From Brachionus manjavacas (lineage: Eukaryota; Rotifera; Eurotatoria; Ploima; Brachionidae): a DNA stretch of 64,000 nucleotides. The DNA lies in the NCBI GenBank assembly GCA_019054805.1, contig JAHQIY010000010.1, positions 3,021,501 through 3,085,500 on the forward strand, given 5' to 3'. The notes beneath the pieces were generated by a model. That model was given only the letters and a program-made list of their open reading frames with translations. It did not search any database and was not told where the DNA came from. Below, piece by piece: positions 47,641-58,479 of the stretch (within the stretch, counting starts at the first letter, position 1; every line of letters begins with the position of its first letter). Position numbers and translations under genes: made by a program.

Positions 47641-48119
47641 AATTCACTTTTTTACTTTGATAAATAAACGCATAAAAGTTTAAAGCATAGACTCTAATTT
47701 TAAAAAGAACTGCGGTTTTTATTCTATTTTCAAATTTAAAATAAATTTTAATGCAAACATGAAGCTCCAGTCCAAGGCTGTTGCCATCCGTCTGAACCCC
47801 GGGCTTTCCCCCAAATTATTATTTTTTATAACTATTTATTTATTTAAAAAGAAAGAAAAAATTAATTAGAAAAACAATAAAAAATTATTATACTCATAGA
47901 CGAAGCAAATTATTGATTAAATTAAATTATAATTAATCAATTAATCGAGTTGTATAATTTAAAACAAAAAAGTTTTAATTATTTCATTTTCATATTCATT
48001 TTTTAATTTTTATTTCTAAAATAAGCTGATAAAAAAATTAATATAAATATTTATTTTTTTATTTATTTCCCTTTAATATATCTAACGAATAAATTGGCAA
48101 GACTCAAGGTTATTAAAGA

Positions 48120-48345
48120 AAGCAAAACAGATGGTTTGTATAATAATAATAATAATAGGCTACGACAGGTCTTAAGCTGTAGAGCAAAACATCAGGGTCC
48201 CACTATAAAATCTAAAACAAGTTTTAATCATCAGCTATTTTAGATTTGAAATAATCATCAATTCTCTTTTTAAAACTGTTCTTGGAGTCTACTGAAATTA
48301 TGCCAGTCGGTTGACGATATAACTCTAAAAAATAATCAAAAGAAT
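48120..48345 (-). mobile_element. CR1-like LINE 3' end with (ATT)n tail
   Basis: The minus strand reads FLELYRQPTGIISVDSKNSF, KKRIDDYFKSKIADD and a stop, then about 100 bp and a short ATT run (48145-48160). Typical C-terminus and tail of CR1/L2-type elements. Confidence 0.65.
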
Positions 48346-48464
48346 TGATAGGATTTACAAAAAATACAACTAAAACATTTATTATTTTAAATTAAGATTT
48401 AAATGGAAAATAAATGCTCATTTTTCGGTAGAGAATAGAATTGAAAAATAATGATAAAGAAGAA

Positions 48465-48520
48465 GAAAGAAAGTGAATATAAAAACGAATTTTTTCTTTT
48501 TATATTCACTTTTAGAATTT
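48465..48520. repeat. Perfect short hairpin
   Basis: AAAGTGAATATAAAAA and its exact complement TTTTTATATTCACTTT are separated by about ten bases. No U-run context or gene link makes a function clear. Confidence 0.6.
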
Positions 48521-48784
48521 CTAAAAAAAATTTTAAATAGGGGCTTGAATTTCTTGGTTAACAAATATAGACAATTTTTGATTCTGCTAGAACAAGCTCA
48601 AAATAAAAGCTCAAATAACAACTTCAAATCAACAAGTTCTTCTTAACACATTTCTGAAAAAATGTCTTTTTTGTTCAAATCGATTCTTCATTAAATTTTT
48701 CATTCATTTTTAATGCAAATAAAATAGACACAAAAAACAATTGCCTCTTTAAATTCCTTTGGAATCAAAATTTGGTTTAATCAA

Positions 48785-48850
48785 CAAGTGTGAAAAGTAT
48801 GCTGATGATACAATAGTTTTGTTTCAAGAAAACATTTCAAAATAAACCCT
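48785..48850 (+). mobile_element. LINE RT motif fragment (KYADDTIVLFQE)
   Basis: A short plus-strand frame reads KYADDTIVLFQENISK and a stop. It holds the YADD box of a reverse transcriptase; nothing else of the element is readable nearby. Confidence 0.5.
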
Positions 48851-49829
48851 TCAACTTATAGAAATATAAAAATTTTATAAATATTTGGTCTCTGGATTTA
48901 CATATAGAAGATGTTGTGTACTGAATAATGGTTTAAAATCTTGAACTTGAAAATAAAAAACTAAATTATTTAAAATTCTTTTCCAATCCTCCGCTATTTG
49001 TATTTGATTTCTTAACAAAATTAAACTAAAAACTAAAATTGTTTAATTAAGACCACAAAAGATCTAAGCTCTTCGAGTAAACTTCAAAAAATTTTCTTGA
49101 CTAAATAGTTTTCAAATAAAGCCAATATTGAAAATAATTCATTATTATTATTTTAACAAAAATTAAACTCAAAAAATAATCTAGTTTAAAAAAATAAAAT
49201 ACATAATTCCTAGTGATATTTCTAGCTAAAGGTTTATAAATTTTCCCAAAGAATGAATGCAAAGTTTATGAAATATAAGTAAATAATATTTTCAGAAAAA
49301 TCATTTTTAAAATTTGATAAAGAATACAAGATTTGCACAAAATCAATCACAGACAAGCTTTATCTGTTAATTCAAGCTTATAAAAAATATGAATATCTTT
49401 GAGATATTTTATTCACTTGACTTGATTATTTGTGAATTTGATCGTGGCAAAATTAGTTCCTTTATCTAGTGAAATTCATATTTTTTTCTGTTTTGAAGCT
49501 TTTATCAAAAAAATAAAAACAAAATTGATATGGAAAAAAAAAAGACTAATTTGGTAAAAAAAAATATCGTAATTAATTGTCGATTATAGAAATTAGAATT
49601 ATAGATTGAAAAGTAATTAATTTGACGAAAAAATTTCAAAATTTAGTTAATCAATTTATCTCAAAATTTTTATATTTGTGAAGACCTAAAATTTTAAAGC
49701 AAAATTTAAATGATAGTTATTAAAAAGTGGTTGATACTTTATTTTCAAAGATTGACACTATATTGATTTGACTATAAACTTTTTAAAAAAATTAACTTTA
49801 AAAAAAGAAGCCAAAAGGTTGCGAATCAC

Positions 49830-50390
49830 AATAAATCAAAAGCACCCAAACGACTGGTCCAAGGGGACTAGTGTAAACATTACATCTGACGACGAGGAAG
49901 GGATAAAAGCCTCCAGAAGACTAATAAAAGTGCTATAGCTAACAGTTTTTATCCTGATGTTAAAATATTTGAAAAATTTTTGATTAAAATATTAGATGCT
50001 AAAATAAATTACAAAAATTAAGAAATTTGCAAACTATTAATTCAAAGCAAATCTCCTAAATTAATCTAATCAGAAAAATAATAGTTTTAAGAGAGCATCT
50101 TCTTTTTTAAAATGAACAGAATTCTAAATATGTCACTTTATAAGATCATTATTCGACTACAGTTTTATAATACTTAAATCTGGTATTCAAATGATAAAAT
50201 CCGAAATCCAAAAAATGCAAAATCGAATCAGCAGATATTTTCCACTTAAGACAACCCACAAAGAGCTAAAAATCGATTTGATCGATGACAGAGCAAATAA
50301 GCTTTTTCAAAATTTATCACCAACAAGCAATACCTTGAATTAGTAGCTCACGAGATCCAGAACTTTCTGCCACAAACCTTCTAGATAATC
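49830..50390 (+). mobile_element. LINE-like coding fragments
   Basis: At 49830-49940 the frame NDWSKGTSVNITSDDEEGIK is open and codon-like. At 50180-50330 the plus strand reads IRNPKNAKSNQQIF and, in another frame, SEIQKMQNRISRYFPLKTT. The latter resembles the IQKIQNRxxR stretch near LINE ORF2 ends. Decayed and tentative. Confidence 0.35.
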
Positions 50391-50433
50391 AACTTGAAGT
50401 ATAAAACCCTGAGATAATATTTAAACTAAAGAA

Positions 50434-51445
50434 AAACATTTCTTATTTAAAGTAAAACTTATCTTTAATAAAGTATTCCATTTTTTTTTAAAGAAAAAAA
50501 ACTCTCAAATAAAGTGAAACTATTTTTTCATAAAGAAAATTCTGCTCTCATAAAGAAAAGTATTTTATTCTAAAGTAAAATAATTGTAATATATAGCCAA
50601 AAAAATCTTAAATAAAGTAAAAAAACTTCATTACATTACACGTCAAATATTGAAAAGTTTTTGCTTTTGAAGAATGAACTTTTAAGTAAATGGTCTTTGT
50701 ATCCTGAATTGACTGAATTGACTGAATTCAAGAATTATTTTATTGGTCAATGGCTTGATAGTCAATGGAATAACTGGCCTTTATTCTCTATTCCGCCTGG
50801 CTTCTCAATCACCAACAACAACACTGAGGGATTTAATAAATTTATCAAACAGATTTATACTAATTATGAACGCGGCAATATTTTGGAAGGTTGTAATATG
50901 GTTGTAAAAATGGCAACAGACCTTAGTATAGCTCAAAAAAATGTTGATCTGACTATAAAAAGAGATAATGTACTGATCACCGAGTCAGATAACCTTACAT
51001 TGTTGGATTTTATTATAATAGACAAGAATTCGGCTTATCGTGTATATGATAACACAAACAAGTATTTTATTTCATTAAGGCCAAAGTATTGCAGTTGTGT
51101 TTATTATCTTGAGCATGGGATTTGTAAACATTTTGTAGCTTTAAGTCGACTGACTTATACTCCATTAGAAGATGATGTTAGAGAATTTGTATGTGTACGA
51201 AAGCGTGGAAGACCACAGAAATCCAACAATGGAGCATTATCAAAAAAATAATTTATTGACTATTTAAATTAGATAAATTTTACTTTAGATAGGATTTATT
51301 TTACTTTAGAAAAGAATAATTTACTCTAATGAAAAACAGTTTCCTTTATTTAAGATTAATTTTACTTTAACTTAATTATATTTGTCTTTATTTAAAAAAT
51401 AAACTATTTAATTTCGTAATTTTTTACTTTAAATAAGAAATGTTT
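50434..51445 (+). mobile_element. MULE-type element with terminal inverted repeats
   Basis: AAACATTTCTTATTTAAAG... at 50434-50457 is matched by its exact complement at 51422-51445 (24 bp). The direct repeat TATTTAAACTAAAGAAAAA occurs outside (50418-50436 and 51455-51473). It may be, or contain, the target duplication, though its length is greater than usual and the right end is offset by about ten bases. Many TAAAGTAAA / TTTACTTTA words line both subterminal zones, as expected for transposase binding sites. The transposase C-terminal ORF lies between. Confidence 0.7.
50661..51251 (+). CDS. MULE transposase C-terminal part with SWIM finger and AT hook, 196 aa
   Basis: Intact frame. It begins within the transposase after the catalytic core (SKWSLYPELTELTEFKNYFI, then SITNNNTEGFNKFIKQIYT, the conserved NN-TEGFN segment). 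A SWIM zinc finger follows (YCSCVYYLEHGICKHFVAL: C-x-C-x8-C-x-H), then an AT hook (RKRGRPQKS). The full family protein is normally 500-700 aa with three acidic catalytic residues; the first two are missing here. It starts at TTG in the open frame and no upstream exon is evident. The reading frame is clean over 590 bp, unlike most relics here. It may be recent, or kept for DNA binding. Confidence 0.75.
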   Translation: MLLKNELLSKWSLYPELTELTEFKNYFIGQWLDSQWNNWPLFSIPPGFSITNNNTEGFNKFIKQIYTNYERGNILEGCNMVVKMATDLSIAQKNVDLTIKRDNVLITESDNLTLLDFIIIDKNSAYRVYDNTNKYFISLRPKYCSCVYYLEHGICKHFVALSRLTYTPLEDDVREFVCVRKRGRPQKSNNGALSKK

Positions 51446-51913
51446 TAAACTTACTATTTAAACTAAAGAAAAAAATGAAAACATTTTCATATTTAAAATT
51501 AAACTCTTTAGTGAAATAATTTTGAATGAAATTTTGTGATAGATATATTAAAAAAAGAGCTAAAACTAAAAAAAATTAAAAAAACATTAAAAATTAACTA
51601 AAATAAGAAAAGTAAAAAAAGATAAATAATTCATTTAAATTAAAATTTATATTCAATCTTTGAAAAACTTGGTCTTGTCGGTGATTGTGATGGGAGTTTT
51701 CGTTTTTCTTTAGTTTAGTCAATTTAACAACTAAAATTAATAACTAAAATTTAATTTTTAAATTCAATTATTATGGGAAAAATTTTACAAAATAATATTT
51801 ATAACTTAGACTTAAACTTTAAAGTAATTAGCATTGTTATTTTTTGTAATTTGATTGTATGTTTTTTTCTTCATTAATTTTAAATTTTCCATTAAAAAAA
51901 AGTTCAATTAATT

Positions 51914-51976
51914 TTTTCTAAAAATTTTAATTTTTTCTAAAAATTTTAATTTTTTCTAAAAATTTTAATTTTTTGC
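51914..51976. repeat. 19-bp tandem repeat, three copies
   Basis: ATTTTTTCTAAAAATTTTA repeated three times in a row. Simple local duplication in AT-rich sequence. Confidence 0.85.
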
Positions 51977-52436
51977 TCACTATTCCCCTTAAATCTCGCG
52001 CCCCCATAATTTCCCGCTATTCCTATATTGATATCTCACTTCTCCCTCAGCAACTATTTTTTTCTTAAAAAAAAACTAATCCAGAGATCTGCATCGCAAA
52101 AACATCTGTTTATTTCAAATTATTTTGTACTCTTGCTGTAACTAATTCGACTAAACTAAAAATTAGTCGACTTAACTAAATTAGTTAAACTAAGACCCAT
52201 CACTAGTCGGTTAATTGAACCATGGTTTACCTGTTACGCGAACAATTGTTGTTATCAGATTTTCTAAACTATTAGTTCACCTAATTTTTTTGTTCACGTA
52301 AAGGTGAACCAAAATAGCAATAGATGAACAAATTTCAATTATGTGAAAAAATTGAATAAAACTGTTAAATAAATAAATAATAATTCTCGTAACTGACATA
52401 AAAATAAATAATTGAAGTTAATATTTTTTTTTTAAA

Positions 52437-52585
52437 TGAAGGAGCTTTAGAAATAGCATTTGCTCTGGTCTGGTTGACCTGATATTACCCTTTCAATAAT
52501 CCCAAATACCCAAATGCGCTCTCTACATAAATCTTTACCTTTAAACATAAATAACAAAAATTAAAGAAAATTAAAATTAATTTTT
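52437..52585 (-). repeat. Copy of the GAGAGCGCATTTGGG repeat
   Basis: Reverse-orientation copy of the 140-bp repeat seen at 39230-39345 and in the centre of the hairpin at 44127-44268. It includes GAGAGCGCATTTGGGTATTT, CCTGGTCAACCAGATCAGAG-like text and AAAGCTCCTTCA. Confidence 0.65.
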
Positions 52586-52594
52586 CATTAAAGC

Positions 52595-52945
52595 GGGCGG
52601 TCATTTGGCCGTCCAGCTAGGCGGTCAAATTTTTGGGCCGCCAAAAAACCGGCCAACTTTTTGGCGGGCGGTTACTATATTTTTTGTAAAAATTTTAAAC
52701 AACATTTTAAGATAAATAAAGAAAATTTTTTTTTCATAATTTTAATTAGTTTTTTTTTCAAAAAAAAAAAAACATTATTTCGAAAAAATTTCAATTTAAG
52801 TGGCTGACCACCAAAAATTTGGCCGTATTGTTGACCGCCCGTACATTTTGGCGGTCCAAAAATTTGACCGCCTAGCTGGACGGCCAAATGACCGCAAAAA
52901 ACCGTCCGTGAATTGGATTGTCATGGCCGTATCCAACACTAATTT
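52595..52945. mobile_element. GC-rich foldback element
   Basis: The left arm (GCGGTCATTTGGCCGTCCAG ... CTAGGCGGTCAAATTTTTGG) and right arm (52845-52895) are inverted complements of about 50 bp around an AT-rich core. The right end runs on through CCGTATCCAACACTAATT, like the end GTCCAACACTATT at 3775. No ORF. It sits inside the repeat that continues at 52437 and 52950, so it inserted there. Confidence 0.75.
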
Positions 52946-53039
52946 CTAATATTTTATCTAGCTTTTTTCTAAATAGATGAAAAAAACCCAACACAAGAAT
53001 TGTTCCAGTGACTAGACCTCAAAAATTTTGATTTTTTTC

Positions 53040-53345
53040 TTTATAAATTTTGACCTTAGAGATAATTGAGGCTTGTTTGATGCATTTTAACAAAAAACCA
53101 ATTGATAAAAAATAGAAAACAGAGCGTAGATAGTTTTCTTAACTACAAATATTGTCTTTAAGGATCATCATACCACAAACCCAAAGTCCATGTTTATAAA
53201 AAAACACAAAGTTTTTCATGCTTGCAATTTTAACTTAAAATATTTATTTTTTTTGAAACTGAAAAAAATATTTGAATCATCGCACTTTTTCTATCTTGCT
53301 TCAACATTGGATACATTTTGTAATTCAAACACAAAAAATTAAACC
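53040..53345 (-). repeat. Copy of the 22640-23040 / 38655-38980 repeat
   Basis: Reverse-orientation match through TATCATACCACAAACCCAAA-like text, AAACACAAAGTTTTTCATGC and ACATTGGATACATTTTGTAA. Part of the composite foldback family. Confidence 0.7.
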
Positions 53346-54329
53346 ATATGTATTTACATTTATTCAATTTTCTAATTTCAACTTCCTCACTTAATTGCAA
53401 CTGAATTTTTTGCTCTTTAAAACACTAGCTAGCGTTCGCTCGACTAGGGTTTCTTTCTTTGTAAAACATTTCTAAGCTTATCAAATTTTGGGTATAAATA
53501 AGCGCTCAAATAATCACTTAAAGGGGGTTTTTCAATTGATACTTTTTTCCTAATTTATAAATAAACTTTTTGAGTCTAAGCTTTTCTTCATTTAAATAAT
53601 TTTCCGACGAGGACAAAACAATATCTGAAAGGAATGATATAAAAAAAGAAAATAAATAAATCTCTTGAACATAAAAAAGAGTCTTCTAAGTTTCGGATTA
53701 TCGATATTCTAATAAAAATCGATTTGATCACGAGTATCTAAATTTTTTATCGTTTCAAAGCTAAATAGCTCTTCTCTCTTGCACTAGTGGATTTTTAATC
53801 GGATAATTAAATTGAGCAAAACGTTGTCCATGCCTGAAATAAATTGAAAAACTTGAAATTAAACAAAAGCCAGTGAATTGATAATTAACGATAAGAATAC
53901 TACTAAACGAAATGAAAAGTTTCTTTATCATGCAAAAAAATGTCTAGCCATTTTGACAATAATGAGAAAAATAGTGATCAAATACCAAGGCGGTTGCCAA
54001 CACCATAAAATGTCAACTATGCTGCAATTCATACAGAGCTGGAGCTGGAATCAAATTCCTTTCACTAAATCATCCTTTATTTTTTTTTCTAACCAAATTT
54101 TAGTCTTATTTCAGCATTACACTATTTTACTCTATTTTATGTTCATTTAGTTTTTAAATTTAGTCTTTTTCCTGATATGAAATGGACCAATTTTTTTCCA
54201 AATAAAAAAACAAAATACAATGAGGCTTAATTTCTTGTGTTTTAATTACAAATTCATCCACTGTTGAAATAACATTTTTAGTGAAATAGAACGAGTTTAA
54301 TTTTTATCTTAGAAATTTAGTGCAAAAAA

Positions 54330-54525
54330 ATTGAAAATTGTTTTCTAAGCTTTAAATAGAAAATATAAATTTAGCCATCGGATTTAATTACTGATGAATT
54401 TTTTAAAAAACAAATCAATTTTCAATATTTTTAAAATCAAATGACTCAGAAAATTATCAATCTTACAGCTCGATGGTTAAATTTATATTTTTTATTTAAA
54501 GTTTAGAAAACAATTTTCACAATTT
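54330..54525. mobile_element. Hairpin element (about 200 bp)
   Basis: Arms of about 52 bp (AATTGAAAATTGTTTTCTAA ... TTTAGCCATCG and complement) around a 90-bp loop. It directly precedes a LINE fragment. No coding capacity; a MITE remnant. Confidence 0.6.
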
Positions 54526-55080
54526 AGGAATAGTCATTACGAACAATTTAAAATGGTCCAACCAAGTAAATGCAGCTGCTAATAGAGCTAATTATATTTT
54601 GGGCTCAATAAGAAGAACAATTAAATTTCAAAATAAGGAAACAGTAACCAGACTTTATAAAACTTTTGTTAGGCCGCATCTAGAGTATGGAGTCCTCATC
54701 TTAAGAAAGATATAAAAGTATTAGAGTCAGTTCAAAGGAGAGCTACCAAAGTATTAGAAAAAAATTGACTGGCATACTCCCTTAGTCTTCAAGAAAAACC
54801 AAGAAAGTGTATATCGTCCGGCTCCTAGACGACATGAATTTATAATGGAAAAGCAATTGGTAAAAAACTGTGAACAAAGATATAATTTTTTCAGTAATAG
54901 AGTTGTAAATGTTTGGAATCAATTAGATGAAGAAATTATAAACTCAAATACTGTTAATGAATTTAAAAACAAAATTGATAAAACGAATTTTAACAAGCTA
55001 TTATGATGAGGCTAATCCCTCATTTCATGTGCCTAGCACATCATAGCTTTTTTTATTATTATTATTATTTTTATTTTTAT
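54526..55080 (+). mobile_element. CR1-like LINE C-terminal fragment
   Basis: The plus strand reads LGIVITNNLKWSNQVNAAAN, ETVTRLYKTFVRPHLEYGV and, after frame changes, RPAPRRHEFIMEKQLVKNC and RYNFFSNRVVNVWNQLDEE. A tail with TTATTATTATTATT follows at 55054-55068. Truncated and decayed. Confidence 0.75.
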
Positions 55081-55105
55081 AAAATTTTTAAAATAAAAAT
55101 GTTTT

Positions 55106-55656
55106 GTGATTCAAACACTAAAAATGTACACAAGTCTAGTGCGGCCTCATCTCGAATATGCAGTATCAGTTTGGAATCCATACCTGAAGAAAGATATTGA
55201 TACACTTGAGAGAGTACAGAGAAGAGCTACACGAAAAATAAATGGATTTAGTGAGCTAAGTTATTCAGAAAGACTCAAAAAACTGAATCTTACAACACTT
55301 TCGACAAGAAGGAGGCGCGGAGATCTAATACAAATGTACAAGATCATGAATGGACTTGACGAGATAAGTTGGTATAGCGAACATTTGGTAGGTGTAAGTA
55401 CATATAATACAAGAGGTAATCGATACAAACTAAGAAGAGAACTCACAAAAAATTGTTTACCGAGGTATAATTTTTTTACTAACAGAGTTATTAGCGATTG
55501 GAACAAACTGACAAATGTGGTAATCGAATCGAAAACAATTGACTTATTCAAAAACAAACTAGATAACATATTGAGTGACTAATATTGCTTACAGTCTGAT
55601 TAATCCAGACTTCACGCATAAGCGTAGCAATTACATTATTATTATTATTATTATAA
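55106..55656 (+). mobile_element. CR1-like LINE C-terminal fragment, intact frame of 150 codons
   Basis: The frame from about 55118 reads YTSLVRPHLEYAVSVWNPYL, KDIDTLERVQRRATRKI, STRRRRGDLIQMYKIMNGL, RYNFFTNRVISDWNKLTNV and ends KNKLDNILSD. It is followed by an ATT tail (55637-55655). The open frame implies a younger insertion than its neighbour at 54.5 kb. The reverse transcriptase proper is missing (5'-truncated). Confidence 0.8.
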
Positions 55657-55657
55657 A

Positions 55658-56418
55658 CACAAAAAAATTAGCCATGTTCATAATTGGTAGCGTTTATTTT
55701 CACACATTTTATGGATAAATAAACAAAAATTGATACACACAAAAAGTGGATGTGGATTTGAAATTTTTTTATTTATTTAGACACAAGTTATATTAAAAAA
55801 TAAAAAAAAATAAGATTAACAAATTTAGATTAATTAATTAGAGTTACAATTAGCACAAAGCCATTTTTTAATCTTAGGAGCATAAGCTTTTTTAACACAT
55901 TTTAAATGAAAATAATTATTACAAGAACTACAAACGATAAACTTAGAGTCGCAAGATAAAGAACAAGAGTTGCAAGAATTTAATTGACCATGTGATCTTA
56001 ATGCTGATAATGTATTTTGCAACATTAAGAGAGCATCACTAGTGAAGAAACTTGAAACTAAAGAAGATATTTCATTATTTTCATTCACAAAAGCACAACT
56101 AAGTACACTAGGATTAATTTTCGAAGGTATTACTTGTATATGCTCTTCATCGACGACACGCTCTTTTGAAATGAAACTATCTACACTTGGCTTATTATAT
56201 TTTATATGTTCTTATTCAAGCTTATTCCTAATTAATTGATTTGATGAGCTTCAATTATATTTTTTTGATGGATTTCAATGTAAAGAATAAACAAAAAAAT
56301 ATTGTCAATTTGTGGCTAAATAACTAATTATTTTATATACACAAGAAAATTTTTTTGTTTATTTACAGGTAAATTGTGTGCGATAAAACAAGATATTTAT
56401 CCACAATTTGTGTTTAAA
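55658..56418 (-). mobile_element. PHD-finger ORF between inverted sequences (LINE family B ORF1-like)
   Basis: The minus-strand frame 55834-56215 reads HIKYNKPSVDSFISKERVVD, TSDALLMLQNTLSALRSHGQ, then a PHD-type finger: CNSCSLSCDSKF, CSSCNNYFHLKC and WLCANC (C4HC3 spacing). A second copy of the same ORF precedes the RT of LINE family B at 33.0 kb, so it is most likely that element's ORF1; PHD fingers are known in CR1-group ORF1s. No ATG starts the frame, so it is partial. The flanks (about 55658-55745 and 56330-56418) look roughly inverted (AAACACAAA ... AAATAAACAAAAA). That leaves open a DNA element that picked the ORF up. Confidence 0.55.
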
Positions 56419-56429
56419 TAAATTCACTC

Positions 56430-58470
56430 TTCATAATTATTTAAAAAAAAAAAAACTCATTCTTTTAATTTTGAATAAAAATTTAAAAATAGTAAAAATG
56501 AAAAATAAATTTATGAATTAGGAGCTTTTTATTTAAACAAAATGTGTAATTTGTCCTTATCAGGTACGAGTCAATTTTAAATAAAAAGTCTAAATCATTT
56601 CGCTCCAGTTGAACTGATTGCACCTTTATTTTAGGATGCTAGTCAATTGTGACAAAAAAAATATTTCTCAAATCAATAATGGAACAGTGACTCCACAACT
56701 AGAAATGCTTATCTACTTAGATGCCAAATACAAAATGCAACCATCAATTTTGATTTAAATTTGGCGAAAATTAATCATTTTCAATGTCAGTTGCAGGATT
56801 AATTAATTTCCGAATTCAATGAATTAGTGAAGCCTAAAAGGCCTTTCACTGTGCCACAAACTTTATCTTTTTGACTAGGAAAAATCTATCCGGCTTGCAA
56901 TGAGTCTACACTCACTAATTTTCATGCTCAGAATTCATTAATTTCTTCAAATATTTGCTGATTAAAGCAATTGAACGATTTCTCGTTTTTAAGACTTAGC
57001 AAATAGTTCAGTGTGTATATTATTGGAAACAAAATTGTAATTAGTTGCCTCAGAGTGTTGTCGGTACAAGCTCGCGATTTCTTAAAACAACAATCACAAC
57101 AAAAGAAACAAAGCGCCACTCGAATAATGTTGCTATTTGCTTTGCTTTTTTCTAAATGCCAGATGTTCTAATTTGTTTTCTTAGCCGGAATTAATTTTTT
57201 CCATGCCTATCAGAGTTAGCTTATTGACAGTTTTGGTGGTAGCTTAATGACTAATTTTAATAGAAAAAAGTAACATATGCTTTTGAATTTGACCCAGATT
57301 TTCTGCTAAAAAATGCGAAAATTTTTGATTCATTTTTCAGACTGGGAATTTATTAGAAATCTGATTTTACAATCAGGAATCCTTAGCTTGATCAATAGAT
57401 GGTATTTATTTTATTAAGCTTAAAAGGCAAAAATACTAATGCATAGTAAAGTCATCCCGCTCTTATTAGTTTAGATTACTTGGATATCTCTCCAAAAATT
57501 TCAACTCTCTTTTTTGATTTCTTCATTTCTAATTTTACTGATAAGACTTGCTTTTGCTGGCTCTCGGTCAATTTTTTAAAGAGAACACAGCGCAAAAATG
57601 GTGAGAGAAATTAGCAGTTGTGGCTCTTTTGGGTTAAGCTTTTGGACATCCAGGATGGTAGTTGACGCAAAAATTGTGAATGGCTTTAAGGCGGACATTG
57701 ACACAGAAGTGCTTGGTATGTGAAAGAAAGAATAGAAAGACTGCCGCAGCTCCTCTGGAACTAAATGTTGAAAAGTGTTAGTATAGATTAATATACTGCG
57801 GTATCACTACTCCTACTGCTATTTTTTCTGTAACTTAATTTTTTCCTTTTATGTTTTTATTTTTGTTTTATTTTTCTCTCTTCAATCGGTTGAAAAAAAA
57901 ACAAAGATTTATTTATAGTGGTTTACATGAAATTATTAAAAGCCATGGATAGACAAAAATTGTCAATCAAGATTAGTTAGTTGTAAAAAATGTTCTTTTA
58001 CTTTAACCCTGATGATTGGAATAGAAAATCTTAATAAATCCCAATTATTTTAATTAGAGATTTTATTTTTATGTAATAAATTAATAGTTTTTTATCATTG
58101 ATTTTTTTTTCGAAATAAAAGAAAAATGTAGTATTTTTCTAGAGCTAAAAATTGAGACATAGAAAATTATTATTCAATTTGCTAGTTGATACTCATAGAT
58201 AAAAAGTTCACTTGGCTATTTGCTAAAAACACAGTAAGCATTTTTGATTATTTTTTCAATTTTCAAATTTGATCATCATCATCAAAATAATTAAAAAAAT
58301 GCGAAATTAAATTTCAGATAAGAAATTGCATTGACTATTCAACTGAAAAATTGCGATTCAATGAAACATATTTTGATATGAAAAGTTAAATTAAAATAAA
58401 GTTCTGAAAAAAGATTTTTTATGCATTATTCAAACAAAAAAGTGGAAAAGAGTAATTTAAAAGAAAAGAT
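56430..58470. other. AT-rich stretch, little recognisable
   Basis: No supported gene. A 41-codon open frame starting ATG at 57598 (VREISSCGSFGLSFW...) ends at a GTATGT that could be a donor. Near 57780 the text TACTGCGGTATCACTACTCC resembles a LINE trinucleotide tail. The rest is AT-rich spacer. Confidence 0.4.
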
Positions 58471-58479
58471 TGTCTTCTT

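Noticed and set aside
53878-54150. 90-codon open frame
   Set aside because: No motif, codon bias or homologue recognised; hydrophobic end comes from T-rich sequence.
57598-57720. 41-codon frame with a GTATGT donor
   Set aside because: It could be a first exon but no second exon or similarity supports it; kept only as a remark.
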